Assembly: GCF_018812025.1 (NCBI RefSeq)
Contig: NC_063054.1
Location: forward strand, 26,080,856-26,144,855
Direction: 5' to 3'
DNA: 64,000 nt
Origin: Megalobrama amblycephala
Taxonomy: Eukaryota; Chordata; Actinopteri; Cypriniformes; Xenocyprididae
Shown here: positions 1-12,078 of the stretch, in pieces
Layout: each line of letters starts with the position of its first letter
Numbering within the stretch: position 1 is the first letter of the stretch
Program-made: the position numbers and the translations under genes
Notes under the pieces: generated by a model
Databases searched by the model: none
What the model saw: only the letters and a program-made list of their open reading frames with translations
What the model was told of the DNA's origin: nothing

Positions 1-2604
1 AAGGCCTGTTGTACTGTAATTGTACTGTAATGGCTCAATAAGTAATTTGTGACTAATCAAAACAGCTAACAGCTGAACAGATTTTCAATAAAGACTTCTT
101 TTCTTATTTTCAATAAAGTACTTTCTCTACCTATGAAACAGCGTTTTTCCCTGATGGCATAAGAGAAGCCAAACAGGCATGAAAATTTATATTAACCATT
201 AAAATCATAGCCTAGTTTTCATGATCTAATCAAATTCTTATGGACAAAATCAACCCCCGCCCTACATTATATACTGATGAATATTGTTTTAGTATTATTT
301 ATACTATATCATATTTGAATATTGTTGTAGTATTATTTATATACTACTACTTATGCACTATTTATTAATATTTTGAATTAGCTTTATTTTATTATATTTT
401 ATATTTATAGTTTTCATTTTAAATTTAGTTTTATTTATTTATTTTTTTACATATTTCTATTATATTTTATTATTTAATTTATTTTCAGTTATTTTAGTAC
501 GTCAACTTATTTTAGTTAACTGAAAAACTAATTTAGGGATATATATATATATCCCTAAATTAGGAATATATATATATATGCGCATAAATCATGCTATGTG
601 GCTGTAAACAAAATGATTGCTGTCATTTTGGTCTGAAATATTCCCTCATTTTAATACAAGCCTAAAGATGAAAAACACACAAAGAAAGCCAAATGACATA
701 ACTGATCAATAATGTCATGTTAAGAGATACTCAAAGCGAACTGATCCGAACTGGAAGTGAGATTGCCTTGAGAAATATCAAGGGAGAAAAGTGGTGGGTC
801 ATTTGATATTTGCTTATCCGCTCTCAAACATCTTGCCATGTTCTCTCAGGGCCGCCATGTGTGTGTACACGAGTGTGTGAGGGAATCAACCTCCTTTCAG
901 TCATTTGGGTTTGATTCTGCAACACTGGGTCCTGTTTGTTGTCTCCTTGGCAACAATGGCTGCACAATACTTAATAAATATGTTTTAAAAGACGTGGGGA
1001 GAGTAAGAGAGAGAGAGAGAGAGAGAGAGAGCGCTTAAACATGAAATCAATATTCTGCTTGGCAGAGGAGTTTACCCACACCACTGTTTGTAGCGGCGGA
1101 GGGGTCACAAGGACACCCACTCACACATCTATCATGGAGGAGCTGGAGCCAGATGAGGAGAGAAGGGAAGAGAGATAGAGATTATTCAAAGGAGGTGAAC
1201 GAGTACAGTAGTGGGTGAGGATGAGGAGGAATGTGTTTAACAGGAGCTCATACTCCTTGCTCAGCTGGTCTTGTCACTGTTAGCAGGAGCTGTCTCCTAC
1301 TGGATGAGATGAACTAAATTGGGATTTTTATGATGACATGATAATACTGAAATAAGAACATTACCACTATGGCCTAAGGGGGTCTATAATGCCTGGTACC
1401 TATCTGTTAGCATGCCCATTCATCTCAATGCCAGCTGATCAGCTGACGCTGAACCCCCAGGAAGTGTGTGATTTCAAATCTGACATTTTTGTTCATGAGA
1501 AGTTTTTATAGCCATTCATCTAAATTTTAAATATGCTGTGACTAATTCTGGAGTTGCAGGAAAATTACATCATGGCAGTGATGATTAGCTGACATTTAAA
1601 TGTGAAAGGAAAAAAAAAAATGATTGGAAACTGAAAAAAACCCAATATGCTTTAAAACTGTAACAATGTTATACTGTGTATTTAATCTTATATATACTCT
1701 AAATCTAAATAAATATTTTAAAGGTTATGGAAGCATTTTGTTGTTGAGATAAAATACGCAAAATGCTAGATTTGCAGAAAAAATTGAATTCAATGTAATT
1801 TGGATTTGCTATTTTATAACATTTACTGTAATTTAAGTTAGAATTGTCTATTTAATGGTCTTGTTTCAAAATTAATCACATACAAAGTCGAAATCATGTA
1901 TTATTATGTATTAATGCACAAAAATTACGCACTTCGCCTTTGGAGCAAATAAAGATAAATCTTATAAATATTGCCCAGATAAATAGCTTAACACCTAATG
2001 TTCCTCCCTGCTGAGGATTATTCCTCGGTCCTCATGGTCATTGTAGACTGCACTCTATTTTAAAGCCAGATCATACAGTGCTGGGCAATGTCAAGCAGAC
2101 GTCGGAGGGGTGGGAGGTTGACGTTAATCATTGTGAGATTGCTGGGTAGATAGTGCTGTGACTAATTTCTGTCTTTGCTGGGAGAGTGATTAATGTTGGG
2201 TGCTCAGGTTGCAGGAGATAAGCTTCAGCCTTCTGTGAGGCTGCTAGGGAGGATAAAACAGACCACACTTATCAAGGGCATGATGGGAAAGTTAGGGGGG
2301 GCTCTAGAGAGTTTTGATGCATATGGTCATCAGCAGATATGATCAGCCAGTCAGTGGAGTAATCCATTAAGGCTAACCCCAACTATAGACACACTGCCAC
2401 TGGAATTTGAGGAACAATAGAGTGTCATGTTGAATGATTCACAGGAAATTCAATTGCATAAAGCACAGGCTCTATAGATTCATGTTTACAAATTTGCTAA
2501 GGGTCTGATAGTGTTATGACTGACATGTGCTTTGTGGACTTTTGTAAATGTTAGCCCAGCGTCATTGTAAACCCTGGGTTATCATGTACCATGTTTCACA
2601 CTGT
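1..2604. other. intergenic, no gene seen
   Basis: AT-rich non-coding DNA. It contains a 36-bp palindrome near 528-563 and a (GA)n run at about 1001-1032. The only open frames are short, and one runs through the GA repeat. No splice-consistent exon or recognisable protein was found on either strand. Confidence 0.6.
528..563. repeat. perfect 36-bp palindrome
   Basis: Two 13-base arms (CTAATTTAGGGAT and its reverse complement) flank ten bases of alternating AT, so the whole 36 bases equal their own reverse complement. It could be two abutting transposon ends or a cruciform-prone TA tract. No internal element remains. Confidence 0.85.
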
Positions 2605-2931
2605 TTAAAGGGATAGTTCACCCAAAAATGAAAATTGTCATCATTTATTTCCCCTCAAGTTGTTCCAAATTTATTTGTTCTGCTGTACACAAAGGAAGAT
2701 ATTTGGAAGGATGTTTGTAACCAAGCAGATCTCAACCCCCATTGACTACCATAGTATTTTTTCCCCCTACTATGGTAGTCAATGGGGGGCGAGATCTGCT
2801 TGGTTACAAACATTCTTCCAAATATCTTCCTTTCTGCATAGCAGAACAAAGACATGTATACAGGTTTGGAACGACTTACGGCGAAATAAATGACGACAGA
2901 ATTTTCATTTTTGAGTGAACTATCCCTTTAA
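2605..2931. mobile_element. TTAA-flanked fold-back DNA element (AGGGATAGTTCACCC family)
   Basis: The element starts TTAA-AGGGATAGTTCACCC and ends with the reverse complement GTGAACTATCCCT-TTAA. TTAA at both edges fits the target duplication of Kolobok or piggyBac-like transposons. The interior is nearly self-complementary: both strands show almost the same 66-77-codon open frame, a product of the palindrome and not a gene. I recognise the terminal sequence as a very common cyprinid repeat. Partial relatives in this window are at 18.6, 29.1 and 40.5 kb, and a long one is at 43.8 kb. Non-autonomous, with no transposase. Confidence 0.85.
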
Positions 2932-3008
2932 TCTTTATCCAGGGCTAGTAATGGGTGGTCAGATTTCGAGTTTCACACTGTACATTTGTTAATCATGGTT
3001 TAACATTC

Positions 3009-4005
3009 TTAACTCTCTGAGGTCTGAAAACGTTCCTGTTTTCTTTTCTTCTATAGATGAATTTTAGATGAGTTTTTGTTTCTTTAGCGCCCTCCGGCTG
3101 CAGTATGAATTGGAAACTCCATTCATGGAATAGCCTCTTCTTCTTTTAGATGAATTTGTGGACTAAAAATGCACAGAGAGCGCCCTCCGACTTCAAGTAT
3201 GAATTGAAAACACCAGCGCTCATAGTAATGACAATGAATATTAAATAAATATAACTCCTCTGTATAGAAAATTGACATAAGCATATGAGAATCCAATATT
3301 TCTCCAAATGTGCATGCTTTTAAACTAAAAGCCTATATTCAGACTCTTTGCATCAGAGAAATACATTATATTTTAAAGTATAATATAAAACCATTACTTT
3401 ATATTGTAATAATATTTTTCTGTATGTTTCATATATCATGATGAGCTTGAGACATCACAGAAGGTTTTTTTTCACAGCCTACCTGACTGAAATGCCTCAT
3501 TAATATGCAAGTCATTTCAGCTCATTACTATGCAATTCTTTTGTCTTCTCAGGTGAGAATGGCCCATTATTCAGTGGTGATTCACGCCTCCAAGCATACT
3601 GTGTTTCTTGGCAAAAAGTGTCTTACAAAAACTAAATCAATATATTGTTTTATATGAAGGAGTAGGCAGCATAATTTTTACATAATTTTGAAGCAAAAAC
3701 TCTAGTCTACAACCTCCAATACCCTAAAGTATTGTAAACACAGATTTACTATACTTTTTTTGGCCTTATTTCAGTGACTTAAGTTTTTTGTTTTTTCAAT
3801 AACCACGCATAAATGTTGTTCCTTCAAAAACACAAACATGTACATACATGTTCCTCACATATTATTGTAGCCTAGTTTGTGCTGAATACAGTGTAATGAC
3901 ACTTTTTCCATTAATATGTTTATGAACAACTGAAAAAAGCACAAATGTCAGGGCATGTCAAAACTTCTCCAGGCCCCAAATCAGCCTCAGACTCCAGAGG
4001 GTTAA
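3009..4005. mobile_element. TTAA-flanked DNA element (TTAACYCTCTG ends)
   Basis: The left edge is TTAACTCTCTGAGGTCTGA. The right edge is the imperfect inverted copy TCAGACTCCAGAGGGTTAA. TTAA lies at both ends, about 1 kb apart. The interior is non-coding and includes two diverged copies of a GCGCCCTCCG motif. It fits a non-autonomous TTAA-target transposon. The terminal repeats are short and imperfect, so the exact family is unsure. Confidence 0.65.
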
Positions 4006-5388
4006 TTGCATATATTTGAGGTCAGTAACACTGATTGGACAAATCAACACAATTTGTAACATTTATGTTTTAGTGAATTGGTGACTAATTCATATGAACT
4101 CGTAGGACCCCACTCCAGTGACAGCACTTCATGCTTATAGTTTGCCTGTATGTAATGCTTACAAATGTAAAATCACATTCTAGTAGTCGTTTTATCCTGT
4201 CCAGCTGGATGTGTCTCTCTTCAGCTCAAAACATTTCACCACTCATTCAAGTGGCCTCATTAGTTGTGGCTTGTAAAATCATGTTCTCCTGTTCTCTTTA
4301 GTCAGCTCTCATTCAATAAGGACCATCCCTTTAGGTTGTTCTTTTTGTCTCTCATCATATAATTACTTTAAACCGATGCCACACAACGCTTCACTTAGTG
4401 AGCTCCGTGCCAGCTACAGTACACACTGACATCTGATGGTTAAATAGGGTAAATTAATTTGTTTGCTCTTACTTTTGTCTCTCTCGCTTTCCCTCACACA
4501 CATTCCCTACTTTTTGCTCCCACTATGGTTGGACAGAAGCTGAGCTGTCCAGAAGGAGGGAAGGATGGGAAAAGGAAGGCACATGTGGTTTTGTGATGGG
4601 ACTGTGGTGAGATTCTTCCTTTCCCATGTCATGAGGCTGAACAGTGAGCCAGTTTTGACAGATCTCCTGCTGCAACGGTAAACAGTTTTACCCAACCGCA
4701 GCTCTCAGCTCAAGATGGGCCAGCACAAGAAGCTCATCACAGCCATCTGTACTGCACTCAAAAAGACAAGTGTTGCAAAACTAATTGTTTTGCAGACAGT
4801 AAACATGAGAGAAGTTTAAGTTAGCATAGTGATTGCGGTTTGTATCTTGTATTTCTAGTCATGTCTGAGTACCCTCGATTTTTGATTTGAATAAATCACT
4901 GCAACTGCATATGTATCAGTTGCACATCCAGCCCAACCGACTCAAGAGAATACCAGCGGAAAGATGAGTGATGAGGTATTTTGTGATTTTTTTTTTTTCT
5001 TCTTCAAATATTGTGTTTACCATACATAAATAGAATTTATATGAAAGAGCAGTCATGCTAATAGTTAGATGACTGGCTATAATATGCGAGCGAGTTTTGC
5101 CATCTTCAGACTAGCTCGCTTATAAACAATAATTACATGTCATCATAAAAATGTAATTACAATGCCTAGTAATCTGTTGAGTTACAGATAGCAGTCAACA
5201 AGGCAATAGCAACATTAGCTAGCTGTTTTTGTGTGGAGACACGACAACTTAGCGGAATTTCCCGAGCTTGTTGTTTTTTAAAGTAGAGCTTAATTGCTCT
5301 GTTATACAAAAGTTCCCAATATCTGTTTGTACATTTAATTGACACTTGATACTTGAGAAAAATAAATGAGAAAAAAAAACAGAAGATG
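4006..5388. other. intergenic, nothing recognised
   Basis: No gene, RNA or clear transposon boundary was found. Short open frames here lack homology that I can recognise. The last 140 bases form the apparent tail of a minus-strand open frame that begins in the neighbouring Tc1 remnant, but this part does not resemble transposase. Confidence 0.5.
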
Positions 5389-5389
5389 A

Positions 5390-5845
5390 TTCATCAGACC
5401 AAGCCACCTTCTTCCATCGCTCTGTGATCCAGTTCTGATGCCCATGTGCCCACTCTTGGCACTTTCGGCGGTGGACAGGGGTCAGCATGGGCACCCTGAC
5501 TGGTCTGCGGCTCTGCAGCCCCATACGCAACAAACTGTGATGCACTGTGTATTCTGACACCTTTCTATTAGAACTAGTATTAACTTCTTGAACAATCTGA
5601 GCTACAGAAGCTCGTCTGTTGGATCGGACCACACAGGCCAGCCTTCGCTCCCCACGTGCATCAATAAGCCTTGGTCACCCATGATGACCCTGTCACCGGT
5701 TTACCACTGTTCCTTCCTTGGACCACTTTTGATAGATACTGAACACCCCACAAGAGCTGCTGTTTTGGAGGTGCTCTGACCCAGTCATCTAGCCATCACA
5801 ATTTGGTCCTTGTCAGACTCGCTCAAATCCGTATGCTTGCCCAAT
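5390..5845 (-). pseudogene. Tc1-like transposase 5' fragment, broken
   Basis: Read on the minus strand, this begins where a Tc1 transposase start should be, but ATG is now TTG (around 5843). It then encodes the N-terminal DNA-binding half in more than one frame. A continuous stretch covers residues such as MVRSNRRASVAQIVQEV and the following helix-turn-helix, and reaches VAWSDES, the motif around the first catalytic Asp. Homology stops there at a poly-A/T tract. The second Asp, the Glu and the 3' inverted repeat are absent. It is a dead 5' fragment of a family different from the element at 12 kb. Confidence 0.85.
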
Positions 5846-5860
5846 TTTCCTGCTTCTAAC

Positions 5861-7115
5861 TATAGACTGTAAAAAAATATGGACGTAGCGTCCGTGACGT
5901 CACCCATAGAGTTCTGAACAGCAGTTTTGAAGCGAAAATGAGGCCACGGCCATCTTAGCTGCGCGTCACCGCACGTCACTCCCGGATAACTGAAAATGGG
6001 CAAAGAGGCGGGGAGGTGGTTTGAGCTGATGTGACTGGTTGCTGAAACCACGCCCGCCTAGCTCGACCTGACCATGTTAGCAAGCAAAGGAGCTATCTAT
6101 CTATCTTAGATACGATCTAAATTATTAATGAAGATAAGTTTTATCATCAGAACGTTCTAAAGGTTTACTGTCAATCTACGGTGTTTTTTAAGCTATAGAT
6201 CCTCCAACACCAGTAGTGTTGGTTGTGCAAATAACAACATGGAAAATCAAATGGGACTTCATACCTTTATAATGAAATAGAGATCGCGAGATGAATCCAA
6301 TCTGTGGCACTTGGGTAAAATATGAGTGTCCATTGCAAAACAAAAAAACATGTCACATTTCTTCTGAATGATCTGCTCTCTGTCATTGTTCTTCAAGAAA
6401 GGATGCAATCTGAGCAGCGTTTATGTTGTAAAACTGTATACGATCGTATCTAACAAACAAATGAGCCTGTGTCCAAAGTATATTTTTTTTCAAAATAGTG
6501 CAGCAGTTTTAGTTATAATATCCAAGCAGTGCTGTCGGATTTTGATATCCTCCCGCCATTGTCATTGTAGTAAATCTCACAACCAAAACTTTCAGCCAAT
6601 GCCCAATCCAACAACGTGTGTTCTGTGTCTCTTCCCCATGCATGCACATCTACACAGACACACATCAGTCTCGAATATTATGCAGCAAGCCATATTTTAT
6701 AATTGTATAAAATAATCGAGCACAAATACGGCTGAGATGCCAAATTCAGCGGCAGCTGAGGTAACATGACGGCTCACAGACAGCAGCGCAATCTACCTGT
6801 CACTCAAGTGACCACGCCCTTAATTATGCAGAACTTTAAGGCTTAATATAATTTAAACGGATAAGTTATAAAAAAATTCACCCCCCTCAGAGTTGTCATG
6901 AAGGGCAAAAATCGCAGTATAGACGAAAACCACAATTTGAACCAACTTGTAAACATGTTTTTTTCTGCTATAAACTTGGCCAATTTAACATGGGACTCTA
7001 TGAGATTATGCTCTCTTTTGGAGCCTGTCCCTAGCGGCCAGTCGATGAATCGCAGTTTAAGTTACTTCCGTATTGGCTTCACGAGAGAAAGGGGGAGGTT
7101 GCCGCTTGCTTCTAA
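5861..7115. mobile_element. non-autonomous DNA element with TATAGACTGTA end
   Basis: It starts TATAGACTGTAAAAAAATA followed by GGACGTAGCGTCCGTGACGTC, and ends in a region ending GGAGGTTGCCGCTTG that I recognise from a common cyprinid interspersed repeat. It abuts the Tc1 fragment directly. A second member ends in the opposite orientation at 26955 (TATAGTCTATAG). The right boundary is approximate. No transposase-like frame was seen. Confidence 0.6.
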
Positions 7116-10100
7116 CACATCAATTTTGAGAACAAAATGTTCACTTGCTGCCTAATATATCCTACCCACTAATAGGTGCTGTGATGAAGAGATAATCAGT
7201 GTTATTATATTACATTATGTCTTCTGAAATCATTTGATTGCTTTTTGTGAAAACCAGAACAAAAGTTGTTCACTCAAAATCTTGTTCTCCTCCAACTTTG
7301 GAAAATTTGGCTGGTTCTGAGCACATGTCAGTCTGTTTGTTTATCTGTCTTGTTCATTTGTGCAGAGGTAAAACACCAGACAGGAACTTTGGGACTTTGT
7401 AGCTAGACAAACATCAAATTAATGACAATTAACTGGGATCAATCAGTCTGCCTTGTGTGTCTGTCAAACTTTGAATCTTCTAATTAGACACAGCACGTTC
7501 CCATCAATCGCATGGAAGCCTGTAACTATGCCACTGCACACCCAATTATTTTAATCCTCGGCCCACTCCTCCTGAGCGACTGCTCTTAGGGTCTATGAGA
7601 ACAGATAATGCAGCTAAAGACACCTGCAGAAGCCAGCTCAGCAGCCACATGGCCCAGCCTCTGTCTCACTGCCCCAGGGCATTTGCAATGCTGGCCCCGA
7701 CTCCTCCAGGCTCTGGGAGAACTGCCTAAAATAAGATGTCAAGGGATTGTAGAGGTGGTTGTCAGTATTCCCAGAGACTGTATACCGTTGGGGATGACTT
7801 GATGGATTAGATGAGGCTATCTTTTATTTACCAAACTAAACAGAATGGACAGTTATCGGTGACACTGGGTGTAGTTTGTGGAAACATGAGGGAATGTGAC
7901 ACCTTGGGAAACTTCTTGCTGGTATATAATGCTGTGGAGTGAGGAACATTCACTTTTACAGTTTTGTTGACATGCTGACAATTGATGTCAATCAGGAATG
8001 GCATTAATGATAGAAGCCAGTCTAATGATTTACTCACTGAGAAACACTGTAGTATTCAGTATACTCAGTATGTCATCTATCATCCACAGAGTTTTTGTTG
8101 CCACAACTTTCCATTCTTATGTAATACGACACACCTTATATCACCGTATCTCTCTTATGTGATTCTTAGAGAGCTGTCTTATCCACAGTGCACATCTCTA
8201 TAGACCCAACTCAAACAAACCCTATAAAATCCAGCTCTAGCCTCATGCTGAATGAAGCCCCGAGGCAGTGGAATAAGATACTGCACAGCTTCATTAACAG
8301 CTCAAACACTTTTGCTTCGCTACCACTTCATATATGTGAGGTGCTATTGCAGTCACAGTTGGGGAAAAAAAAAAAATCTGAATTAAATTCAATTACATAT
8401 AATTAATGAGTTGGAATTTGAATCAAATTGGCCACAAGGATACAAGAATGCTTTAAATTGTGACTAACATTTATAATGTTACAAAATATTTCTATTTAAA
8501 ATAAATGCTGTTGTTTTGAACGTTCTATTCACGGTAGTTTATATAGTCTTACTGCATATCAATAATTGTCTATTTATATTTCAACTAAGGAATTTTAGGA
8601 GAAACATCTGAAACAAAGATACCTAAATGAGAAATTCCATGAAGTCTTCTGAGCAATGAATCAATACATTTTCCACTGGGATAGTGTGCGCTTTGCTTTA
8701 GTCTGCTGAGACAAGATAATCACTGTCTGCTGGGTCAGTTCCTGAAAAATATGATGAGGATGACCAAGACAAACCTAGTCCAAGGTGAAGACCAGCTCTC
8801 AGGTGAGCATTTTAGAGCAGGTAAACCAACAACAACATAGAATGGATAGGTTCATAGCGAAGAACGCAAAGCCGTTTTTTATTACACACTAAAGAACCCG
8901 CTCCCCCGAGCAAGACTAAACTCTCACACTGTTGTCACATACATCTTGTTTTATTGAGACAGTTATTTTCAAAGCACCAGCTCCTGACGTATACCTCAAG
9001 GATGCAGGCAATTATGTGAAGTGAAATGAGAGATCATGAGCAATAAATTGCAACTCCCGCACTCAGCGCCTCAACTCTCAGAGCAGAGTTTGTTTTAGAG
9101 TACTACAACCGTATGCTTTCAGAGTGGAATTAAACATTAAAGAACGGACGAGATTAACAGACTCACATTTCATTTTCCAGCTCTGAGTGTGAACAAAAAA
9201 AAGCGAGACCGGAGAAACAAAACTATTTCAAGTTAGTGCTCCCAAGGGAGGTAGCAAGAGAGAAAGAACTAACCCGACAGCAGTGGATACGGGACACATT
9301 AGCGCACTCTTTTTGCCAATATACAAAGCTCAAACTTAATTGATTACCTGATATGCTGTAATTGATTGTGAGTCTATGGCCAAATCAAATGGCTATAAAG
9401 CATGTGTGGAGACGAGGGATTCAGATTAAGGGGTGGCAGGGCGGGTATCTGCCCTGAATAATGATGATTCTATCCTGATTGCTTTTGAGGTCACAAATTA
9501 TATCCGAGGATTCTGGAAATTCTCCCAGCATTGTTGCAATGACATTACCTCTGTCTACGGATACGCTGTTAGATGCAGATATGATAGAAATTATGCCAAT
9601 ATAAAGCTGACGGGGGAGTCCAAGTGGGAGGGTTCCTCGAATAATTCGTCATTTAAAGAAACAGACCCATTAATCAGGCATTTCTCCATGTGTGTTCACA
9701 CCGAGAGTTACTTTCCCATGGGGAGGTGAGATGGAGGAGACACAGAGACAAAGGATGGGGAAAAACATCGGCAAAGAGCCTAAATCATCCGGTCCCCGTC
9801 AAAATCTAGCTACTTGATGTTACAGATGAGGGATAAAAAAGGATTACGCGCTCGCTGATTAGATCTCAGTCACTTTGTTCTTCCTGATAACACATTATTG
9901 TTATTATCAGAGACATCTTTTCATTGCTGATGGAATAAAAGTGAAAAAGGAGAAAGAAAAAAACAAACATCGGGTGACATTGAAAGCTGTGGTGTGCTTT
10001 TAAATAATGCCCCCCCCTCCCCTTCGTTCTGGCTATGATGGCTTGTTGTAAATATTTTACCGTGCTAAAGTTATCACAGCAGAATAAGTCATTAATCACA

Positions 10101-11138
10101 TACAGGCTTGTTTGCTTGGAGACCCTTTTCTTTGTGGCCTATAATCCACAGTCTGAATGAGTTCTCAAAGGAGCTTCTATGAAGTTGTTTTCAATTACAA
10201 AGCCATTTAAGTGGCTGAGAATGAAGAGGACCAAGCTGAATCTTCCCCTGTTTTCTTTACAAATTAAACACGCTCTAATCCTCTCAGCTATTTGCCTTTG
10301 CCCTTGGATTTAATTTGTAGAAATTTCAAATTGCTAATTCCCCCCCAAAAAAAAAACCCAAAAAAACATCTAATACTTTTCTGTGATTCTCAAAGCAAAA
10401 GAAAGTTGTTCGCTTGGCACGTCCTCTCTGTCTGCTGCCCTATTTTCCACTGTCGCACCTTTTTAACTTTTTTTTTCATGGAGCAGCCACAGCCAAAAGG
10501 TGAGAGGCTCTGGGTATAATGATATCAAAGCTAGCACAGAAAGTGACTCCATTGAAGTGAAGCCTGATTTGGGTGAATCTGAGGTCAGGCCCTGGGCCCT
10601 GTCAAATGCAGAAGGCACTTGATGCTGTCAGTGTCACTCAATAATTCAGTGTCCATCCTGAGGGATGGTCGACCCTATATATCTTCTCCCACACTGTAGC
10701 GGCCTGATTTTCACCTCTCGTCGGACCCCTCGCAGCCAGGCAGGACACAAGCCCTGCGGTGAAATCTTTGAATTATCTAGAGGTGACCACTGGTCAAACT
10801 GCAAAAAGTGAAAAGGAAGATGAGGACATTCTTACTACTACTAGGGGACAAAAAAGGGGGTATTTTTCAATTTCACAGTTATGTGAAGTAGTGATGACAC
10901 ATATTCAACTGTTGCTCACTAAAGGTGCCTTTCTGCTGGAGTATGATCATTTTAAATGAGTGATAAATGTTGGTAGTTTCCATTTGATAATATTGCAACT
11001 ATATGATATATTAAAATCATATGAAAAAATTTAAAAATATGAACTATAAAATACAATTTTCAGTGGACAAGCTGGGTTTTCCCAAAGTCACAATCCCCTG
11101 GTGGTTCATGAGGGAACTAGAGAGGGTTTGTGAAAATA
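7116..11138. other. intergenic, mostly single-copy sequence
   Basis: No gene was found. A short piece at about 8466-8530 belongs to the repeat seen at 42.4 and 43.3 kb. The stretches 9300-9720 and 9840-10130 are balanced in composition, lack repeats and are rich in ATTA/TAAT-like words, so they could be conserved non-coding elements. That needs alignment and is not shown by sequence alone. Confidence 0.45.
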
Positions 11139-11213
11139 GTTAATAATTAATTAAATTATAAAAATGTAAAATTAATTATTTGAATTTAACATTTTTATAA
11201 TTTTATTAACTAT
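11139..11213. repeat. imperfect inverted repeat, AT-rich
   Basis: TAGTTAATAATTAATTAAAT at the left is mirrored by an ACATTTTTATAATTTTATTA-type right arm, with arms of about 24-30 bases. Probably a small MITE remnant or a fold-back AT tract. Confidence 0.5.
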
Positions 11214-11360
11214 GAACACGTGCTGCACACGTATTCAGCAGCACGACACATGTGATGCTGACACAGGATCTGGCCAATAAAGAGCCGACATTCGGACGTA
11301 AACAAAGAAGCCTGCACTGAGTTCACTAGGTATGACAATGATTCAAATTGTTGAATGAAA

Positions 11361-11521
11361 TCGTTATTTTTGTTTTGTTTTTGAACACAAAAAGTATTTT
11401 TGTCGCTTCATAACATTAAGGTTGAACCACTGTAGTCACATTGACTATTTTAACCATGTTTTTAACTATCTTTCTGGACGTCAAAAAGTGCAATGGCGTT
11501 GCTGCCTAAGTGTGGATCAGA

Positions 11522-11525
<4 letters not shown>
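11361..11525. mobile_element. fragment of the 43.8-kb fold-back family
   Basis: The sequence from the CGTTATTTTTGTTTT region through TTGTCGCTTCATAACATTAA and TTGAACCACTGTAGTCACAT matches the right interior of the element at 43815-44581. It is truncated on both sides, and the right side runs into the TA array. Confidence 0.7.

Positions 11526-11564
<39 letters not shown>
11526..11564. repeat. (TA)n microsatellite, left part
   Basis: About 39 bases of alternating TA. It continues on the far side of the inserted fold-back element at 11909. Confidence 0.95.
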
Positions 11565-11568
<4 letters not shown>

Positions 11569-11904
11569 GGCTGGGCGATATATTGCATGCGATTCTCACG
11601 CGCATTTCGTCAGTAAGCCGGTTCCCTGATTACCGCTAAATCGCCATCACCTGCTTTCAAATGGAGCGCCATTTAACAGACAGAGCCGTAGTTCACTGAT
11701 AAGCCACGCAATATCACGTTCATATCGCAGATGAATCACCTTCGATAATGAACGCGATATTTGCGTGGCTTATCAGTGAACTACGGCTCTGTCTGTTAAA
11801 TGGCGCTCCATTCGAAAGCAGGTGATGGCGATTTAGCGGTAATCAGGGAACCGGCTTTACTGACGAAATGCGCCTGAGAATCGCATGCGATATATCGCCC
11901 AGCC

Positions 11905-11908
<4 letters not shown>
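11565..11908. mobile_element. 344-bp fold-back MITE inside a TA array
   Basis: The element begins TTAGGGCTGGGCGATATAT and ends in the reverse complement TATCGCCCAGCCCTAA. The two arms, about 165 bases each, are near-identical reverse complements; I count only a few differences and single-base indels. They leave a small unpaired centre near 11735-11745. TAGGGCTGG-type ends are common in fish hAT-like MITEs. Because it sits in alternating TA, no target duplication can be read. High arm identity suggests recent insertion or arm homogenisation. Confidence 0.85.
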
Positions 11909-11982
<74 letters not shown>

Positions 11983-12023
11983 TACACACACACACAGGTG
12001 CATCTCAATAAATTAGAATATCA

Positions 12024-12056
<33 letters not shown>

Positions 12057-12078
12057 TATATACACACACACACACACA
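11909..12078. repeat. (TA)n/(CA)n array with a duplicated Tc1 end
   Basis: TA and CA repeats enclose a solo copy of the Tc1 terminal sequence at 11995-12023 (CAGGTGCATCTCAATAAATT...). The same CA-repeat-plus-terminus arrangement recurs 84 bases downstream as the true 5' end of the Tc1 element, so this looks like an 84-base tandem duplication through the microsatellite. Confidence 0.8.

Noticed and set aside
2655..2893. Two similar antisense ORFs containing FGRMFVTKQIS
   Set aside because: Caused by the palindromic transposon; they end inside it and have no gene context.
5861..7115. Possible coding exon with frame MKGKNRSIDENHN
   Set aside because: Lies wholly in a recognised interspersed repeat and has no domain.
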